Below are positions 45,781 through 54,651 of a stretch of DNA of 64,000 nucleotides, one piece after another. Under the pieces are notes generated by a model that was not told the DNA's origin, ran no database searches, and saw only the letters and a list, made by a program, of their open reading frames with translations. Position numbers and translations under genes: made by a program. The stretch is from Lysobacter niastensis (GTDB lineage: Bacteria; Pseudomonadota; Gammaproteobacteria; Xanthomonadales; Xanthomonadaceae). How positions within the stretch are numbered: position 1 is the first letter of the stretch; each line of letters opens with the position of its first letter. The DNA lies in contig NZ_JADLZT010000003.1 in NCBI RefSeq assembly GCF_015453285.1, positions 62,001 through 126,000 of the forward strand. Direction: 5' to 3'.

Positions 45781-47066
45781 TGCAGCGCGTCCAGGCGTTG
45801 CTGCAGTTCGGCCAGCCTCAGGTCGGCGGCGGAACCGGGTGAAGTGCGTGCCGCCAGGCTGGCTTCGGGATCACCCTGCGCCCAGCGCGCCGGGTCGGCC
45901 GCCTGGCGATACGCCTCGCGGAACGGCAGTCCCTGCCGCGCCAGGTCGACCGCGAGGTCGGTGGCGTACATCGACGGGTCGAGCGCGGCGCGCATCGCCT
46001 CGGTCTTCCACTCCAGGTTGCGCAGCAGGTCCGGCAGCAGCTCCAGGGCACCCAGGCCGCGACCGAAGGCGTGGAAGATCGCGCCCTTGGAGAACTGCAG
46101 GTCGCGGTGGTAGCCCGACGGCAGCGACAGCAACTGCTCGATCTCGGTGCGCGCAGCGGCCGCAGCCGAATAGCTGGCGCGCATCAGTTCGATCACGTCG
46201 GGATTGCGCTTGTTCGGCATGATCGAACTGCCGGTGGTGTACTGCGACGGCAGCGCGACGAAGCCGAACTCGGCGCTGGTGAACAGGCTCAGGTCCCAGG
46301 CCAGGCGGCGCAGGTCGAGCAGCGCCGAAGACAGCGCTTCGATGGCCGCCATCTCGAACTTGCCGCGCGACAGCTGCGCGTAGGCTGCCGACACCTGCAT
46401 ACGGCCGAAACCGAGCGCCGACGTCGTGTGCTCGCGCGCCAGCGGCAGGTTCACGCCGTAACCGGCGGCACTGCCGAGCGGATTGGCGTCGACCCAGCCC
46501 AGCGTCTGCTGCGCACGTTGTGCGTCATCGATGAAGCCCTCTGCCCACGCCGCCCACCACATGCCCAGCGACGACACCACCGCACGCTGCAGATGGGTAT
46601 AGCCGGGCAGCGGCATCGCGCCTTCCACGCCGGCACGTGCCAGCGCGACCTGCGCGCTTTCGCGGCAGACCGCGGCGAGCCGCGCGAGCCGATCTTTCAG
46701 CCACAGGCGCGTGGCGACCAGGATCTGGTCGTTGCGGCTGCGGCCGGTATGGATCTTCTTGCCGGCATCGCCCAGGCGTTCGACCAGGCGCACTTCAATG
46801 GCCGAGTGGCCGTCCTCGTACTGTTCGTCGAGCACGAAGCGCCCGGCCTTGAAGTCCTCGGCCAGCGCGGTCAGTTCGCGCTCCAGTCCGGCCAGTTCAT
46901 CGGCATCGAGGATGCCGATCTGCTGCAGGCCCTGCGCATGCGCGCGGCTGGCATCGATGTCGAACAGGAAAAACTCACGGTCGAGGATCACGTCCTCGCC
47001 GGCCAGGAACTGCTGGATGCGTGCATCGACCTGGACACCGGGCTTCTGCCAAAGCAGCTGGCTCAT
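45777..47066 (-). CDS. argH: Argininosuccinate lyase
   Basis: A 429-residue lyase of the fumarase/aspartase superfamily. The signature [12 protein letters not shown], the TGRSRNDQ segment and the PGYTHLQRA catalytic-His segment are intact. It splits argininosuccinate to arginine and fumarate. It overlaps argC and proB by 4 bases. Confidence 0.95.
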   Translation of the reverse strand: MSQLLWQKPGVQVDARIQQFLAGEDVILDREFFLFDIDASRAHAQGLQQIGILDADELAGLERELTALAEDFKAGRFVLDEQYEDGHSAIEVRLVERLGDAGKKIHTGRSRNDQILVATRLWLKDRLARLAAVCRESAQVALARAGVEGAMPLPGYTHLQRAVVSSLGMWWAAWAEGFIDDAQRAQQTLGWVDANPLGSAAGYGVNLPLAREHTTSALGFGRMQVSAAYAQLSRGKFEMAAIEALSSALLDLRRLAWDLSLFTSAEFGFVALPSQYTTGSSIMPNKRNPDVIELMRASYSAAAAARTEIEQLLSLPSGYHRDLQFSKGAIFHAFGRGLGALELLPDLLRNLEWKTEAMRAALDPSMYATDLAVDLARQGLPFREAYRQAADPARWAQGDPEASLAARTSPGSAADLRLAELQQRLDALQ

Positions 47067-48034
47067 GCGTTGTGCTCCGCGGCGGGAATGCCCGCCATTT
47101 CATCAAACCCGAAGGCGAGATTGAGGTTCTGCAGGGCCTGCGTCGCCGCGCCCTTGAGCAGGTTGTCTTCGGTGGCGACCACGACCAGGCGACGCCCATC
47201 CGGCGACAGCGTGAAGCCGCCCAGCTCGACGTGGTGCCGGCCAGCGATGCGGCTGACCCACGGCGCTTCGTCCTGCACGTCCACCAGCGGTTCGCCGGCG
47301 TAGCGCGTGCGGTAGCGGCCGACGATGGCCTCGCGATCGAACGCCTGCGACAGCGGCAGGTTGGCGGTAATCGTCAATCCGCGGAAGTGCGGCGCGACGT
47401 GCGGCAGGAACTGCACCTCGTGGCCGAGTTGGCGCGTGACCTCGCGCTCGTGCACGTGGTTGGTCAGCGCGTACGGCATCAGGTTGTCGCGCAGCTTGTC
47501 GGGGTTGTTCTTGTCCGAGGGCGAAGTGCCTGCGCCGGAATAGCCCGACACGCCGAAGCACTGCACCGGCCCGTCCAGCGCGTCGAGCATCGGCGACACC
47601 GCCAGCTGCATCGCCGTGGCGTAGCAGCCGGGATTGCTGATGCGCTTCTGGCCTGAGTACTGCTTGCGAGTGAGCTCCGGCAGGCCGTAATACCAGCCGT
47701 TGTCGAAGCGGTAGTCGGCCGACAGGTCGATGATCACTGGATCGGCACCCGCGGCATCGAACGCCGCCACGCACGCCGCCGCCTTGCCGTTCGGCAGCGC
47801 GAGCACGACGGCATCGGCGCCGAGGCCCGGAAGTTCCTCGTGACTGGGCGAGGAATAGCGCAGCTCGCTACCGATGCGATCGGCGAACTCCGGGAACTGA
47901 TCGGCCACGCGCTGGCCGACCAGCTCGCGCGACGACACGAATGCCAGTTCGAACTCCGGGTGCCCGGCGATCAGCCGGATCAGCTCCGCGCCGACGTAGC
48001 CGCGCGCGCCGACGATGCCTACCGACTTAGCCAT
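47063..48034 (-). CDS. argC: N-acetyl-gamma-glutamyl-phosphate reductase
   Basis: A 323-residue NADPH-dependent reductase. The N-terminal Rossmann loop GARGYVGAE, the catalytic Cys in [10 protein letters not shown] and the VSGYSGAG segment are typical. It overlaps the upstream GNAT gene by 8 bases and argH by 4. Confidence 0.95.
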   Translation of the reverse strand: MAKSVGIVGARGYVGAELIRLIAGHPEFELAFVSSRELVGQRVADQFPEFADRIGSELRYSSPSHEELPGLGADAVVLALPNGKAAACVAAFDAAGADPVIIDLSADYRFDNGWYYGLPELTRKQYSGQKRISNPGCYATAMQLAVSPMLDALDGPVQCFGVSGYSGAGTSPSDKNNPDKLRDNLMPYALTNHVHEREVTRQLGHEVQFLPHVAPHFRGLTITANLPLSQAFDREAIVGRYRTRYAGEPLVDVQDEAPWVSRIAGRHHVELGGFTLSPDGRRLVVVATEDNLLKGAATQALQNLNLAFGFDEMAGIPAAEHNA

Positions 48035-48638
48035 GACCGTTATCTCCCTGGTCCAGGCGATAGCGGAGGTTGGCCTTCACTGCCGGCCACTCCGGCTGGA
48101 TGATCGAGAACACCACGGTATCGCGCAGGCTGCCGTCCGGCATCCGCATGTGGCTGCGCAGCACGCCGTCCTGCTTGGCGCCCAGGCGCGCGATCGCCGC
48201 ACGCGACTGCTGGTTGAACCAGTTCGTACGGAACTCCACGGCGATGCACTGCCATTCCTCGAAGGCGTGGCGCAGCAGCAACCACTTGCACTCGGTGTTG
48301 ACCGCGGTGCGCTGCACGCGCTGCGAATACCAGGTGTAGCCGATCTCGACGCGGCGGTGGTCGTGATCCACATTGCAGAACGTGGTCTGCCCGACCACCT
48401 CGCCGCTGTCGCGCAGCGTCACGACGAACGGCAGAAAAGTGCGAAGCTCGCGCCGCTTCAGCATCAGCGCGACATGCTCGTCGATGGCTTCTGGCTTCGG
48501 CACGCTGGTGTACCACAGCTTCCACAGCTCGCCGTCGGCGGCCGCCGCGGCGAGTGCCGTCGCATGGCCGGCCCCCATCGGTTCCAGCCGCACGTGACGG
48601 CCTTCCAGCACGACAGGATCGAGGAACGCCGCGCTCAT
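48027..48638 (-). CDS. GNAT acetyltransferase embedded in the arg operon
   Basis: A 203-residue GNAT of the RimJ/RimL type ([45 protein letters not shown]). ATG at 48638 overlaps the argB stop (ATGA), and the end overlaps argC, so it is tightly coupled to arginine genes. Since ArgB already carries a synthase domain, a second acetylglutamate synthase seems unneeded. Its sequence looks more like a protein or amino-acid acetyltransferase; the substrate is unknown. Confidence 0.85.
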   Translation of the reverse strand: MSAAFLDPVVLEGRHVRLEPMGAGHATALAAAAADGELWKLWYTSVPKPEAIDEHVALMLKRRELRTFLPFVVTLRDSGEVVGQTTFCNVDHDHRRVEIGYTWYSQRVQRTAVNTECKWLLLRHAFEEWQCIAVEFRTNWFNQQSRAAIARLGAKQDGVLRSHMRMPDGSLRDTVVFSIIQPEWPAVKANLRYRLDQGDNGHG

Positions 48639-49963
48639 GCCGCGTCCACCAGGGTCGGTCGCCGCGTGGCGCAATGATCCACGCACCAGGCAATCTGTTC
48701 GAAGCCTTCCAGGCCGTACCAGAACACCTTCCACTTCTCCTGCTTGATGCAACCGTCGGATTCGGCGTAGTAGAACGGATTGACCGCATTGCCGTGGCGC
48801 GAACGCCAGAACAGCGTCGGATTCTGCTCTCGCATCACCTGCCACACCGCGCGGCCGAGGCCCTCGCCCTGCGCTTCGTCGAGCACGGCGAACTTGTCGA
48901 GGTAGGTCAGGCCATCCTCGCGCGTCAGGATCACCGCGGCCCGGTAGTTCTCGCTGACGTAGGCGCGGTGCAGCTTCGTGCGCTCGAAGTAATCGGGCAG
49001 CAGGCGGCGACCGAAGGCGGATTCGATCAGCTCTCGCAGGCGCGGCAGGTCCAGCTCGTCCCACTCGCTGACCTGCAACACGCGCTCGCCGCGCCGCACC
49101 AGCGTGCCCGAACCCTTGTGGGTGAACAGTTCCTTGGCCAGCTCGGAAGGCTTGGTGATCGACACCGACGAGGTCAGCGGCAGCTTGTCGAGCAGGTCCT
49201 TGATCTGCTCGATCTTCACGCGCATGCCGCCGTTGATCCACGACTGCGCCATCAGGTGTTCGTACTCGGTCGACAGGTTGATCGAGTCGATGACCTTGCC
49301 GGCATCGTCGAGCAGGCCGCCGGTGCCGGTCAGGAACACGATTTTGTACGGCTGCAGCACCTGCACCAGTTCGTTGGCGGCGAAGTCGGCGTTGACGTTG
49401 AGGATCTGCCCGCTCGCGGTCTCGCCAAGACTGGCGATGACCGGGATCGAACCGGCCTTCAGGCTGGCCTCGATCGGCGCCAGGTTGACGCGCTTGACCT
49501 CGCCGACCAGGCCATAGGTGTTCTGGTCGAGGTATTCGGACTCGAACACACCCGACACGATCGAAGTCGCGCGCGCATCGAACGCCTGCAGCGCCTCGAC
49601 CAGCTTGAGGTTCTGTGTCTGGAACACGCGGCGCACGATGGCGAGCGCTTCCGGCGACGTGACGCGCAGGCCGTTGACGGTCTTCTTCTCGATGCCGGCG
49701 GCCGACAGCTCCGTGTCGAGCTGCGGGCCCGCGCCATGGATGACGATCGGGGTCAGGCCGACGTCCTGCAGGAACGCCAGCGAAGAGGTCAGCGCCTCGA
49801 GATCGTCGCGCAGCACGGCGCCACCGACCTTGACCACGGCGAAGCGCTTGGCGTCGAGCTGGGAGAACCGCTTGAGGTACTGCGAGATTTCCTTCGCGCT
49901 GGCCATGCTCGAAAGCAGGCGCACGATGGTCTGGCGGGTTTGGAGATCGTGGGTGTCGTTCAT
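48635..49963 (-). CDS. argB: Bifunctional N-acetylglutamate kinase/synthase
   Basis: A 442-residue fusion. The N-terminal amino-acid kinase domain (about 35-285) has [29 protein letters not shown] and [14 protein letters not shown]. The C-terminal domain (about 290-440) is a GNAT of the vertebrate/xanthomonad acetylglutamate synthase type ([52 protein letters not shown]). Xanthomonad enzymes of this design do both steps and are inhibited by arginine; that is family knowledge. No separate argA is seen. A hairpin-rich gap of 171 bases precedes it. Confidence 0.94.
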   Translation of the reverse strand: MNDTHDLQTRQTIVRLLSSMASAKEISQYLKRFSQLDAKRFAVVKVGGAVLRDDLEALTSSLAFLQDVGLTPIVIHGAGPQLDTELSAAGIEKKTVNGLRVTSPEALAIVRRVFQTQNLKLVEALQAFDARATSIVSGVFESEYLDQNTYGLVGEVKRVNLAPIEASLKAGSIPVIASLGETASGQILNVNADFAANELVQVLQPYKIVFLTGTGGLLDDAGKVIDSINLSTEYEHLMAQSWINGGMRVKIEQIKDLLDKLPLTSSVSITKPSELAKELFTHKGSGTLVRRGERVLQVSEWDELDLPRLRELIESAFGRRLLPDYFERTKLHRAYVSENYRAAVILTREDGLTYLDKFAVLDEAQGEGLGRAVWQVMREQNPTLFWRSRHGNAVNPFYYAESDGCIKQEKWKVFWYGLEGFEQIAWCVDHCATRRPTLVDAA

Positions 49964-50054
49964 CTTTTTTGCGTTGCTGTTGTCTGTTCGCGTACTGGCT
50001 TCGGGTCGGCGGGCGCCGCTGCGCGGTGCCCTCAGGGTCTAGCGCCAGATCCCC

Positions 50055-50099
50055 GCCTCGCCGCTTCGCGTCGAGGCCGCCCCCTTGACTCAAGGGGGC
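50055..50099. repeat. Two adjacent palindromes between argE and argB
   Basis: GCCTCG (50055-50060) with CGAGGC (50072-50077), and GCCCCCTTG (50079-50087) with CAAGGGGGC (50091-50099). No T run follows on either strand, so these look like REP-type elements within the operon rather than a terminator. They fill the 171-base gap 49964-50134, where no gene is seen. Confidence 0.6.
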
Positions 50100-50134
50100 T
50101 CCCAAAGCTCATGGTTCCCGAATCACTTGAAGGC

Positions 50135-51223
50135 TCATGGATTCTCGAGGATGCGGATGACGGAATCGGTGTACTGGCGAAGCTGCTGCAACTCCACCCA
50201 TTCGTCGGCGGTGTGGGCCTGGGCGATGTCGCCGGGGCCGTAGACAATCGCGGTCAGGCCGGCGGCGGAGAACAGCGAAGCCTCGGTCCAGAAATCGACC
50301 GCATTGCCGATCGGCAACTGCAGCGCGTCGGCGAGATCGCGCGCCTCAAGACGGCGATGCTCGGCATCGGCAACGTCGCCGGATGGCAGCGACGGGCCAC
50401 GGAAGGTTTCCTCGTAGCGCTCGATCGCACCGGCCTCCACCAGCGTGCCGAAGTGCTCGTGCAACGCGTCGATCGACATCGACGGCAGCGGCCGGAAGCC
50501 GAAACGCATTTCGGCGCTCGGCGCGATCATGTTCGCCTTGATGCCGCCTTCGACCCGGCCGATGTTGAAGCGCAGGCCGGTGAGACCGCCGAAGCGCTGG
50601 TGCGCCTGGCTCTCGACGAAATCCAGCGCGCGGCCACCCCAGCGGATCGACTGGTGCAGGGCGCTGGCCTGCATGGCGTTGGCGCCCGAGGCGTGACCGG
50701 CCATGCCGCGGAACTTCAGCAGCACCGAGCTGATGCCGCGATGCGCCAGCACCGCCTCGCAACGGGTTGGCTCGGCCACGATCGCTTCCTCGAACGCGGG
50801 CGCCGTCGCCAGGAATCCGGCGATGCAGCGTGGATCGTTGGCTTCCTCGTCGGTGCTGAACAGGAACGCGGCATCGCCCTTGGTGACCGACGCGGCGGTC
50901 AGCAGGCCGGCGGCGGCGCCCTTGATGTCGCAGGCACCCAGGCCGATGGCGCGATCTTCGGTCACGCGCAGCCGATGCGGATCCGCGCTCCACGCCTCCG
51001 ACGACGGCACCGTGTCCAGGTGCACGTTGAACAGCCGGCGCGGATTGCCGCGCACGGCCAGCATCGACACCGCGCCATCGCCGTAGTCGGTCACCTCGAT
51101 GTTGAAGTCCGCCAACTGCGAGCGCAGGTAGTCGAAGATGCCGCCGGTACCGATGGCACGCGGCGGATTGCGGGTGTCGAACGACACCAGCGCTTCGAGA
51201 TGCTTGAGCGTCTTGGCGAGCAC
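50135..51223 (-). CDS. argE: N-acetyl-citrulline/ornithine deacetylase
   Basis: An about 362-residue M20-family metallodeacetylase. Metal ligands are in NVHLDTVP, CDIKGAAAG, STDEEAND and the C-terminal AQAHTADEW. Because the pathway here uses acetylornithine carbamoyltransferase, the expected substrate is N-acetylcitrulline (as shown for Xanthomonas). The GTG at 51223 is preferred because GGGAAGGG lies 5 bases upstream and it is one base after the argG stop; a GTG at 51244 would add 7 residues. Confidence 0.92.
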   Translation of the reverse strand: MLAKTLKHLEALVSFDTRNPPRAIGTGGIFDYLRSQLADFNIEVTDYGDGAVSMLAVRGNPRRLFNVHLDTVPSSEAWSADPHRLRVTEDRAIGLGACDIKGAAAGLLTAASVTKGDAAFLFSTDEEANDPRCIAGFLATAPAFEEAIVAEPTRCEAVLAHRGISSVLLKFRGMAGHASGANAMQASALHQSIRWGGRALDFVESQAHQRFGGLTGLRFNIGRVEGGIKANMIAPSAEMRFGFRPLPSMSIDALHEHFGTLVEAGAIERYEETFRGPSLPSGDVADAEHRRLEARDLADALQLPIGNAVDFWTEASLFSAAGLTAIVYGPGDIAQAHTADEWVELQQLRQYTDSVIRILENP

Positions 51224-51224
51224 G

Positions 51225-52430
51225 TCAGCCCTTCCCGGCGCCACGATTGACCTCGGCCCACAGGGTACTGCTCATGCCGAACAGCTTGATGAATCCTTCG
51301 GCCTCGGCCACGCCCCAATCGGCCGCCTGCGCGTAGGTCGCGCCCTTGGCGTTGAGGATGTGCCTGGACTCTATCGCCACCGCGGTCACCGTGCCGCCCT
51401 GCGTCTCCAGCGTCACTTCGCCGTTGACGGTGGACTGCGTCGACTGCAGGAAGGCCTCCAGGTCGGTCTTGAGCGGATCGTGGAAGAAGCCCTCATAGAC
51501 CAGCTCCACCCACTTGCGCGCCACGTCCGGCTTGAAGCGGTTCTGCTGCTTGCTCAGCACCGCCTCTTCGAGCGCGCGGTGCGCGGCAAGCAGCGCAGTC
51601 AGGCCCGGCGCTTCGAAGATGATGCGGCCCTTCAGGCCGATGGTGGTGTCGCCGGTGTAGATGCCGCGACCGACACCGTACTGGCCGAACAGGCCATTGA
51701 GCCTGGCGAGCATCGCGCGGCCGGCGATCTTCTGGCCATCCAGCGTCACCGCCTCGCCGTTCACGAAGCCGATCTTCACGCGCAGCGGCTGCGCCGGCCA
51801 TTCGCTACGCGGCTTGCACCAGCCCACCGCGCCTTCGCCCGGTGCCTGCCAGCGGTCGATCTCGCCGCCGGACATGGTCAGGCCGAGCAGGTTCTCGTTG
51901 ATGGTGTAGGCCTTCTGCTTGGCGCGCACGCCGAAGCCACGGTCTTCCAGGTACTTCTGCTCATAGGCGCGGACTTCGGTGTGCTCCTTCTGGATCTCGC
52001 GGATCGGGGCCACGATCTCGTAGTCGCCGAGCGCCTTCACCGCCAGGTCGAAGCGCACCTGGTCGTTGCCCATGCCGGTGCAGCCGTGCGCGATCGCCTT
52101 CGTGCCGAGCTCATCGCAGCGCTTGAGTGCGGCATCGACGATCAGGTAACGGTCGGACACCAGCAGCGGGTACTGCGACTGGTAGCCCTCGCCCGCCCAC
52201 ACGAACGGCTTGACGAAGCCCTCCCAGATCGCCGGGCCGCCATCGACGGTCACGTGCGAAGCCACGCCCAGTTCCGCCGCGCGCTGTTCGATGAAAGCAC
52301 GCTCCTCGGCGTCGACGCCGCCGGTGTCGGCGAACACGGTGTGCACGTTCCAGCCGCGCTCCTTCAGGTAAGGCACGCAGAAGCTGGTGTCGAGGCCGCC
52401 GGAGAAGGCGAGGACGATGTCTTTGCTCAT
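51225..52430 (-). CDS. argG: Argininosuccinate synthase
   Basis: A 401-residue ATP-dependent ligase of citrulline and aspartate. The P-loop [24 protein letters not shown] and TINENLLG are typical of the family (the short, type-2-like form). It follows argF after 130 bases with a REP-like hairpin and precedes argE by one base. Confidence 0.95.
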   Translation of the reverse strand: MSKDIVLAFSGGLDTSFCVPYLKERGWNVHTVFADTGGVDAEERAFIEQRAAELGVASHVTVDGGPAIWEGFVKPFVWAGEGYQSQYPLLVSDRYLIVDAALKRCDELGTKAIAHGCTGMGNDQVRFDLAVKALGDYEIVAPIREIQKEHTEVRAYEQKYLEDRGFGVRAKQKAYTINENLLGLTMSGGEIDRWQAPGEGAVGWCKPRSEWPAQPLRVKIGFVNGEAVTLDGQKIAGRAMLARLNGLFGQYGVGRGIYTGDTTIGLKGRIIFEAPGLTALLAAHRALEEAVLSKQQNRFKPDVARKWVELVYEGFFHDPLKTDLEAFLQSTQSTVNGEVTLETQGGTVTAVAIESRHILNAKGATYAQAADWGVAEAEGFIKLFGMSSTLWAEVNRGAGKG

Positions 52431-52464
52431 GATGGGTTCTCGGTTCTTTGTTCTTTGCTCCCTC

Positions 52465-52556
52465 CGCCGCTTTGCGGAAGAGGGTTTGGATGGGGGCGAC
52501 GGGTGTGCGGCGACTTGCGCTCACCCCAAACCTCTCCCGTTCGCGGGAGGGGCTAT
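52465..52556. repeat. REP-like element between argF and argG
   Basis: A 9-bp stem (52531-52539 with 52544-52552) with a TTCG loop forms the core, related to the palindrome at 18155. Flanks GAGGGTTTGG (from about 52481) and CCAAACCTC (before 52535) can also pair, giving a larger alternative fold. No T run follows on the - strand, so the operon should read through. Confidence 0.6.
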
Positions 52557-52560
52557 GTCG

Positions 52561-53571
52561 TTACTTGCCGATCACCGCGGCCATGATCGCCTTCTGCACA
52601 TGCAGGCGGTTCTCGGCTTCGTTGATCGCGATGCATTGCGGCGAATCCATCACCGCATCAGTGGCCTTGACGTTGCGGCGCAGCGGCAGGCAATGCGAGA
52701 ACACGCCGTGGTTGGTCAGCGCCATCTTGGCTTCGTCGACGATGAAGTGCTTGTACTGGTCGCGGATGGGCTTTTCTGGTTCCCAGTTGCCGAAGTACGG
52801 CAGCGCGCCCCAGCTCTTCGCGTAGACGACATCGGCACCGCGGTAGGCGCTCTCGATGTCGTGACTGACGCTGAGCGAGCCACCGCTCTCGGCGACGTTC
52901 TGCTCGGCCCAGCCCATGTAGCGCTCGTCCAGGATGTACTCGGGCGTCGGGCACAGCAGCGTCACGTCCATGCCCATGCGCGTGGCGATAGTCAGTGCCG
53001 AGTTGGCCACGGCGGTGTTGAGCGGCTTGGGGTGATAGGTCCAGGTCAGCACGTACTTCTTGCCGCGCAGATCGGAGGTGCCGAAGTGCTCCTGCAGCGC
53101 GAGGATGTGCGCCAGCTCCTGGCACGGATGGGTGATCGTCTCCATGTTGATCACCGGCACCGGCGAGTACTTCGCGAAGCTGTTCAGGACGATGTCCTGG
53201 CGGTCGTACTGCCAGTCGACGAACTTCGGGAACGCGCGCACGCCGATCAGGTCGACGTAACGGCCCAGCACCCTGGCGACCTCGGCGATGTGCTCCTCGG
53301 TCTCGCCGTCCATGACCGTGCCGAGGTTGAACTCGATCGGCCACGCGTCCTTGCCCGGCTGCAGCACGACGGCGTGGCCGCCGAGCTGGAACGCGCCCAG
53401 TTCGAAACTGGTACGCGTGCGCATCGACGGATTGAAGAACACCAGCGCGATCGACTTGCCCTTGAGCTGGTCGCCGAGCTTGCTGCGCTTGAAGGCGCTG
53501 GCCTGGGCCAGCAGCGCGTCGAGGTCGGTGCGCGACCAGTCCTGGGTGTTGAGGAAATGCTTGAGGGTCAT
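52561..53571 (-). CDS. argF: N-acetylornithine carbamoyltransferase
   Basis: A 336-residue transcarbamylase converting N-acetylornithine to N-acetylcitrulline. The carbamoyl-phosphate loop is SMRTRTS (49-55), and the second site is THPCQELAH (147-155). Residues that define the acetyl-specific enzyme in Xanthomonas campestris are at the same numbers: Glu92 and Glu144 at the substrate end and Lys302, known there to be carboxylated. First gene of the arginine operon, behind a putative leader ORF and terminator-like hairpin. The symbol argF follows xanthomonad usage (argF'). Confidence 0.95.
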   Translation of the reverse strand: MTLKHFLNTQDWSRTDLDALLAQASAFKRSKLGDQLKGKSIALVFFNPSMRTRTSFELGAFQLGGHAVVLQPGKDAWPIEFNLGTVMDGETEEHIAEVARVLGRYVDLIGVRAFPKFVDWQYDRQDIVLNSFAKYSPVPVINMETITHPCQELAHILALQEHFGTSDLRGKKYVLTWTYHPKPLNTAVANSALTIATRMGMDVTLLCPTPEYILDERYMGWAEQNVAESGGSLSVSHDIESAYRGADVVYAKSWGALPYFGNWEPEKPIRDQYKHFIVDEAKMALTNHGVFSHCLPLRRNVKATDAVMDSPQCIAINEAENRLHVQKAIMAAVIGK

Positions 53572-53622
53572 CGAGTGCGTTCCGTGTCTGAGGGGACAGT
53601 CGTTGCGCGGGCCCGAAAAGCA

Positions 53623-53650
53623 AAAAGCCCAGCGCTTAGGCTGGGCTTTT
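53623..53650 (-). terminator. Hairpin terminator ahead of argF, candidate attenuator
   Basis: On the - strand AAAAGCCCAG (53650-53641), an 8-base loop and CTGGGCTTTT (53632-53623) form a perfect 10-bp stem running into TTTTTG. It stands 52 bases before argF and 41 bases after the leader ORF stop. The 5' arm, with one further base (CCCAGC, 53645-53640), can pair instead with GCTGGG at the end of the leader ORF (53700-53695), as in a classical attenuator. Confidence 0.75.
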
Positions 53651-53691
53651 CTGTGTCACTTCGCCGTTACGAATGTTGGCGTGTGCAACCG

Positions 53692-53796
53692 TTACCCAGC
53701 TGGATGGCAGGGAAACGGTCGACGCGCGCGCGAGGTCATGCCCGCCGCCATGTAGGCGGAGGTCAGGATGTCGGCGTCGGCGTAGTGGGCGTTCAT
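53692..53796 (-). CDS. Putative argF leader peptide
   Basis: A 34-codon ORF (ATG 53796, TAA 53692-53694) between the secreted hypothetical protein and argF. Codons 1-24 have G or C in every third position, a coding-like bias. The end of the peptide reads MTSRARRPFPC, with Arg codons CGC, CGT and CGA at 23, 25 and 26. The last two sense codons, GCT GGG, can pair with the terminator 5' arm. A GTG (53820) would extend it by 8 codons. No convincing ribosome site is seen, so translation is unproven. It could also be a remnant or chance frame. Confidence 0.45.
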   Translation of the reverse strand: MNAHYADADILTSAYMAAGMTSRARRPFPCHPAG

Positions 53797-53857
53797 CAGG
53801 GCGCGAATGCTCGCATGCACCCGCCGCAGGCGCAAGCCCGAGAGGCCTGAGCAGGCA

Positions 53858-54307
53858 TCAACGGCTGCGGGCCGGTGCCACCACCGGCGTCACCGAAACC
53901 CGGATCCGGAGGCGGTTACCGGGGTCTTCAGGCAGGCGGGAGCGGAACTTGGAGCCCTTGTAGACGTAGTCCACGTCATAGGCGATGGGACGGCGGAACT
54001 CACGCTCCACCGTCACCGGCTTGCAGTTCGCCGCGGCCGAGCCCTTGCCGTCCTTCTCGCCCTTGTCCTCGCGCGTCAGCGCGTCCTTGACCTTGCCGAC
54101 CACCCGCGACAGGCGCGAATCCTCGTCGCCTTCGCACTGCTGCTCGACGCTGCTGGCGCGCAGGGTCTGGTAGACCGGGGTGACCCGCAGCACCTGGGCG
54201 TAATCGAAACGGACGTTCTCGGCCTGGATGACCGTGTTCTGCGCCACCGCGGCACTGACCCACAGGGCGAGCGTCAGGGTCGGCAGCAGCAGAAAAAATC
54301 GGTTCAT
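53858..54307 (-). CDS. Secreted conserved hypothetical protein
   Basis: A 149-residue exported protein of unknown function. The signal peptide is MNRFFLLLPTLTLALWVSAAVA, cleaved before QNTV. The mature part starts with VRFDYAQVLRVTPVYQTL, has a charged Lys/Glu/Asp-rich linker (about 75-90) and two Cys (EQQCEG and NCKP) that may form a disulfide. It ends with a segment, YDVDYVYKGSKFRSRLPEDPGNRLRIRVSV, that recalls the soluble half of glycine-zipper outer-membrane proteins, but no glycine zipper is present. It stands alone upstream of the argF leader. Confidence 0.75.
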   Translation of the reverse strand: MNRFFLLLPTLTLALWVSAAVAQNTVIQAENVRFDYAQVLRVTPVYQTLRASSVEQQCEGDEDSRLSRVVGKVKDALTREDKGEKDGKGSAAANCKPVTVEREFRRPIAYDVDYVYKGSKFRSRLPEDPGNRLRIRVSVTPVVAPARSR

Positions 54308-54443
54308 CAGGCTCGCGGGGTCAGCTTTGTTCAGAAAGTGTAATGGCTGTCATGACTTAGGGCCTGAACCCCGGTTCAAGGACCCGGCGGCACGCACCTG
54401 CCGACGGCCCGGCAGGCCCGCATTTCGCAATCGCTCCGGGCCG

Positions 54444-54622
54444 TAGGGCCTGTTGACGCCATGGGGATAGGCCGCGTTGCACCTCAGGGGCCGCCAGGTG
54501 GTGTTGCGCGCCGCAGCGGCTTGCTGATTGCAAGCTCAAGGCACGCGACGCCGCATGGCGGCCCCTGAGGTGCAACCCGGAGGGCCGGCGCGGCCTGTCC
54601 CCCATAGCGTTAACAGGCCCTA
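54444..54622. mobile_element. MITE-like 179-bp inverted repeat upstream of cysS
   Basis: The ends (54444-54476 and 54589-54622) are nearly identical inverted repeats beginning TAGGGCCTGTT and differing at only a few of about 33 positions. Inside them lies a second, perfect 20-bp inverted repeat (54477-54496 with 54555-54574). There is no coding frame. A TA dinucleotide at each outer edge is compatible with a TA target, as for Tc1/mariner-IS630 elements. A single extra copy of TTAGGGCCTG at 54358 may be a remnant end. It fills most of the 344-base gap 54308-54651, where no gene is seen, and ends 29 bases before the cysS start. Confidence 0.7.
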
Positions 54623-54651
54623 GAATGGCCGCCATTCCCAGCGGTGCCCCC

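Noticed and set aside
48554-51250. Open reading frame of 898 codons on the + strand
   Set aside because: It lies opposite argB, argE and the GNAT gene, which have strong family matches. The composition is that of a shadow frame.
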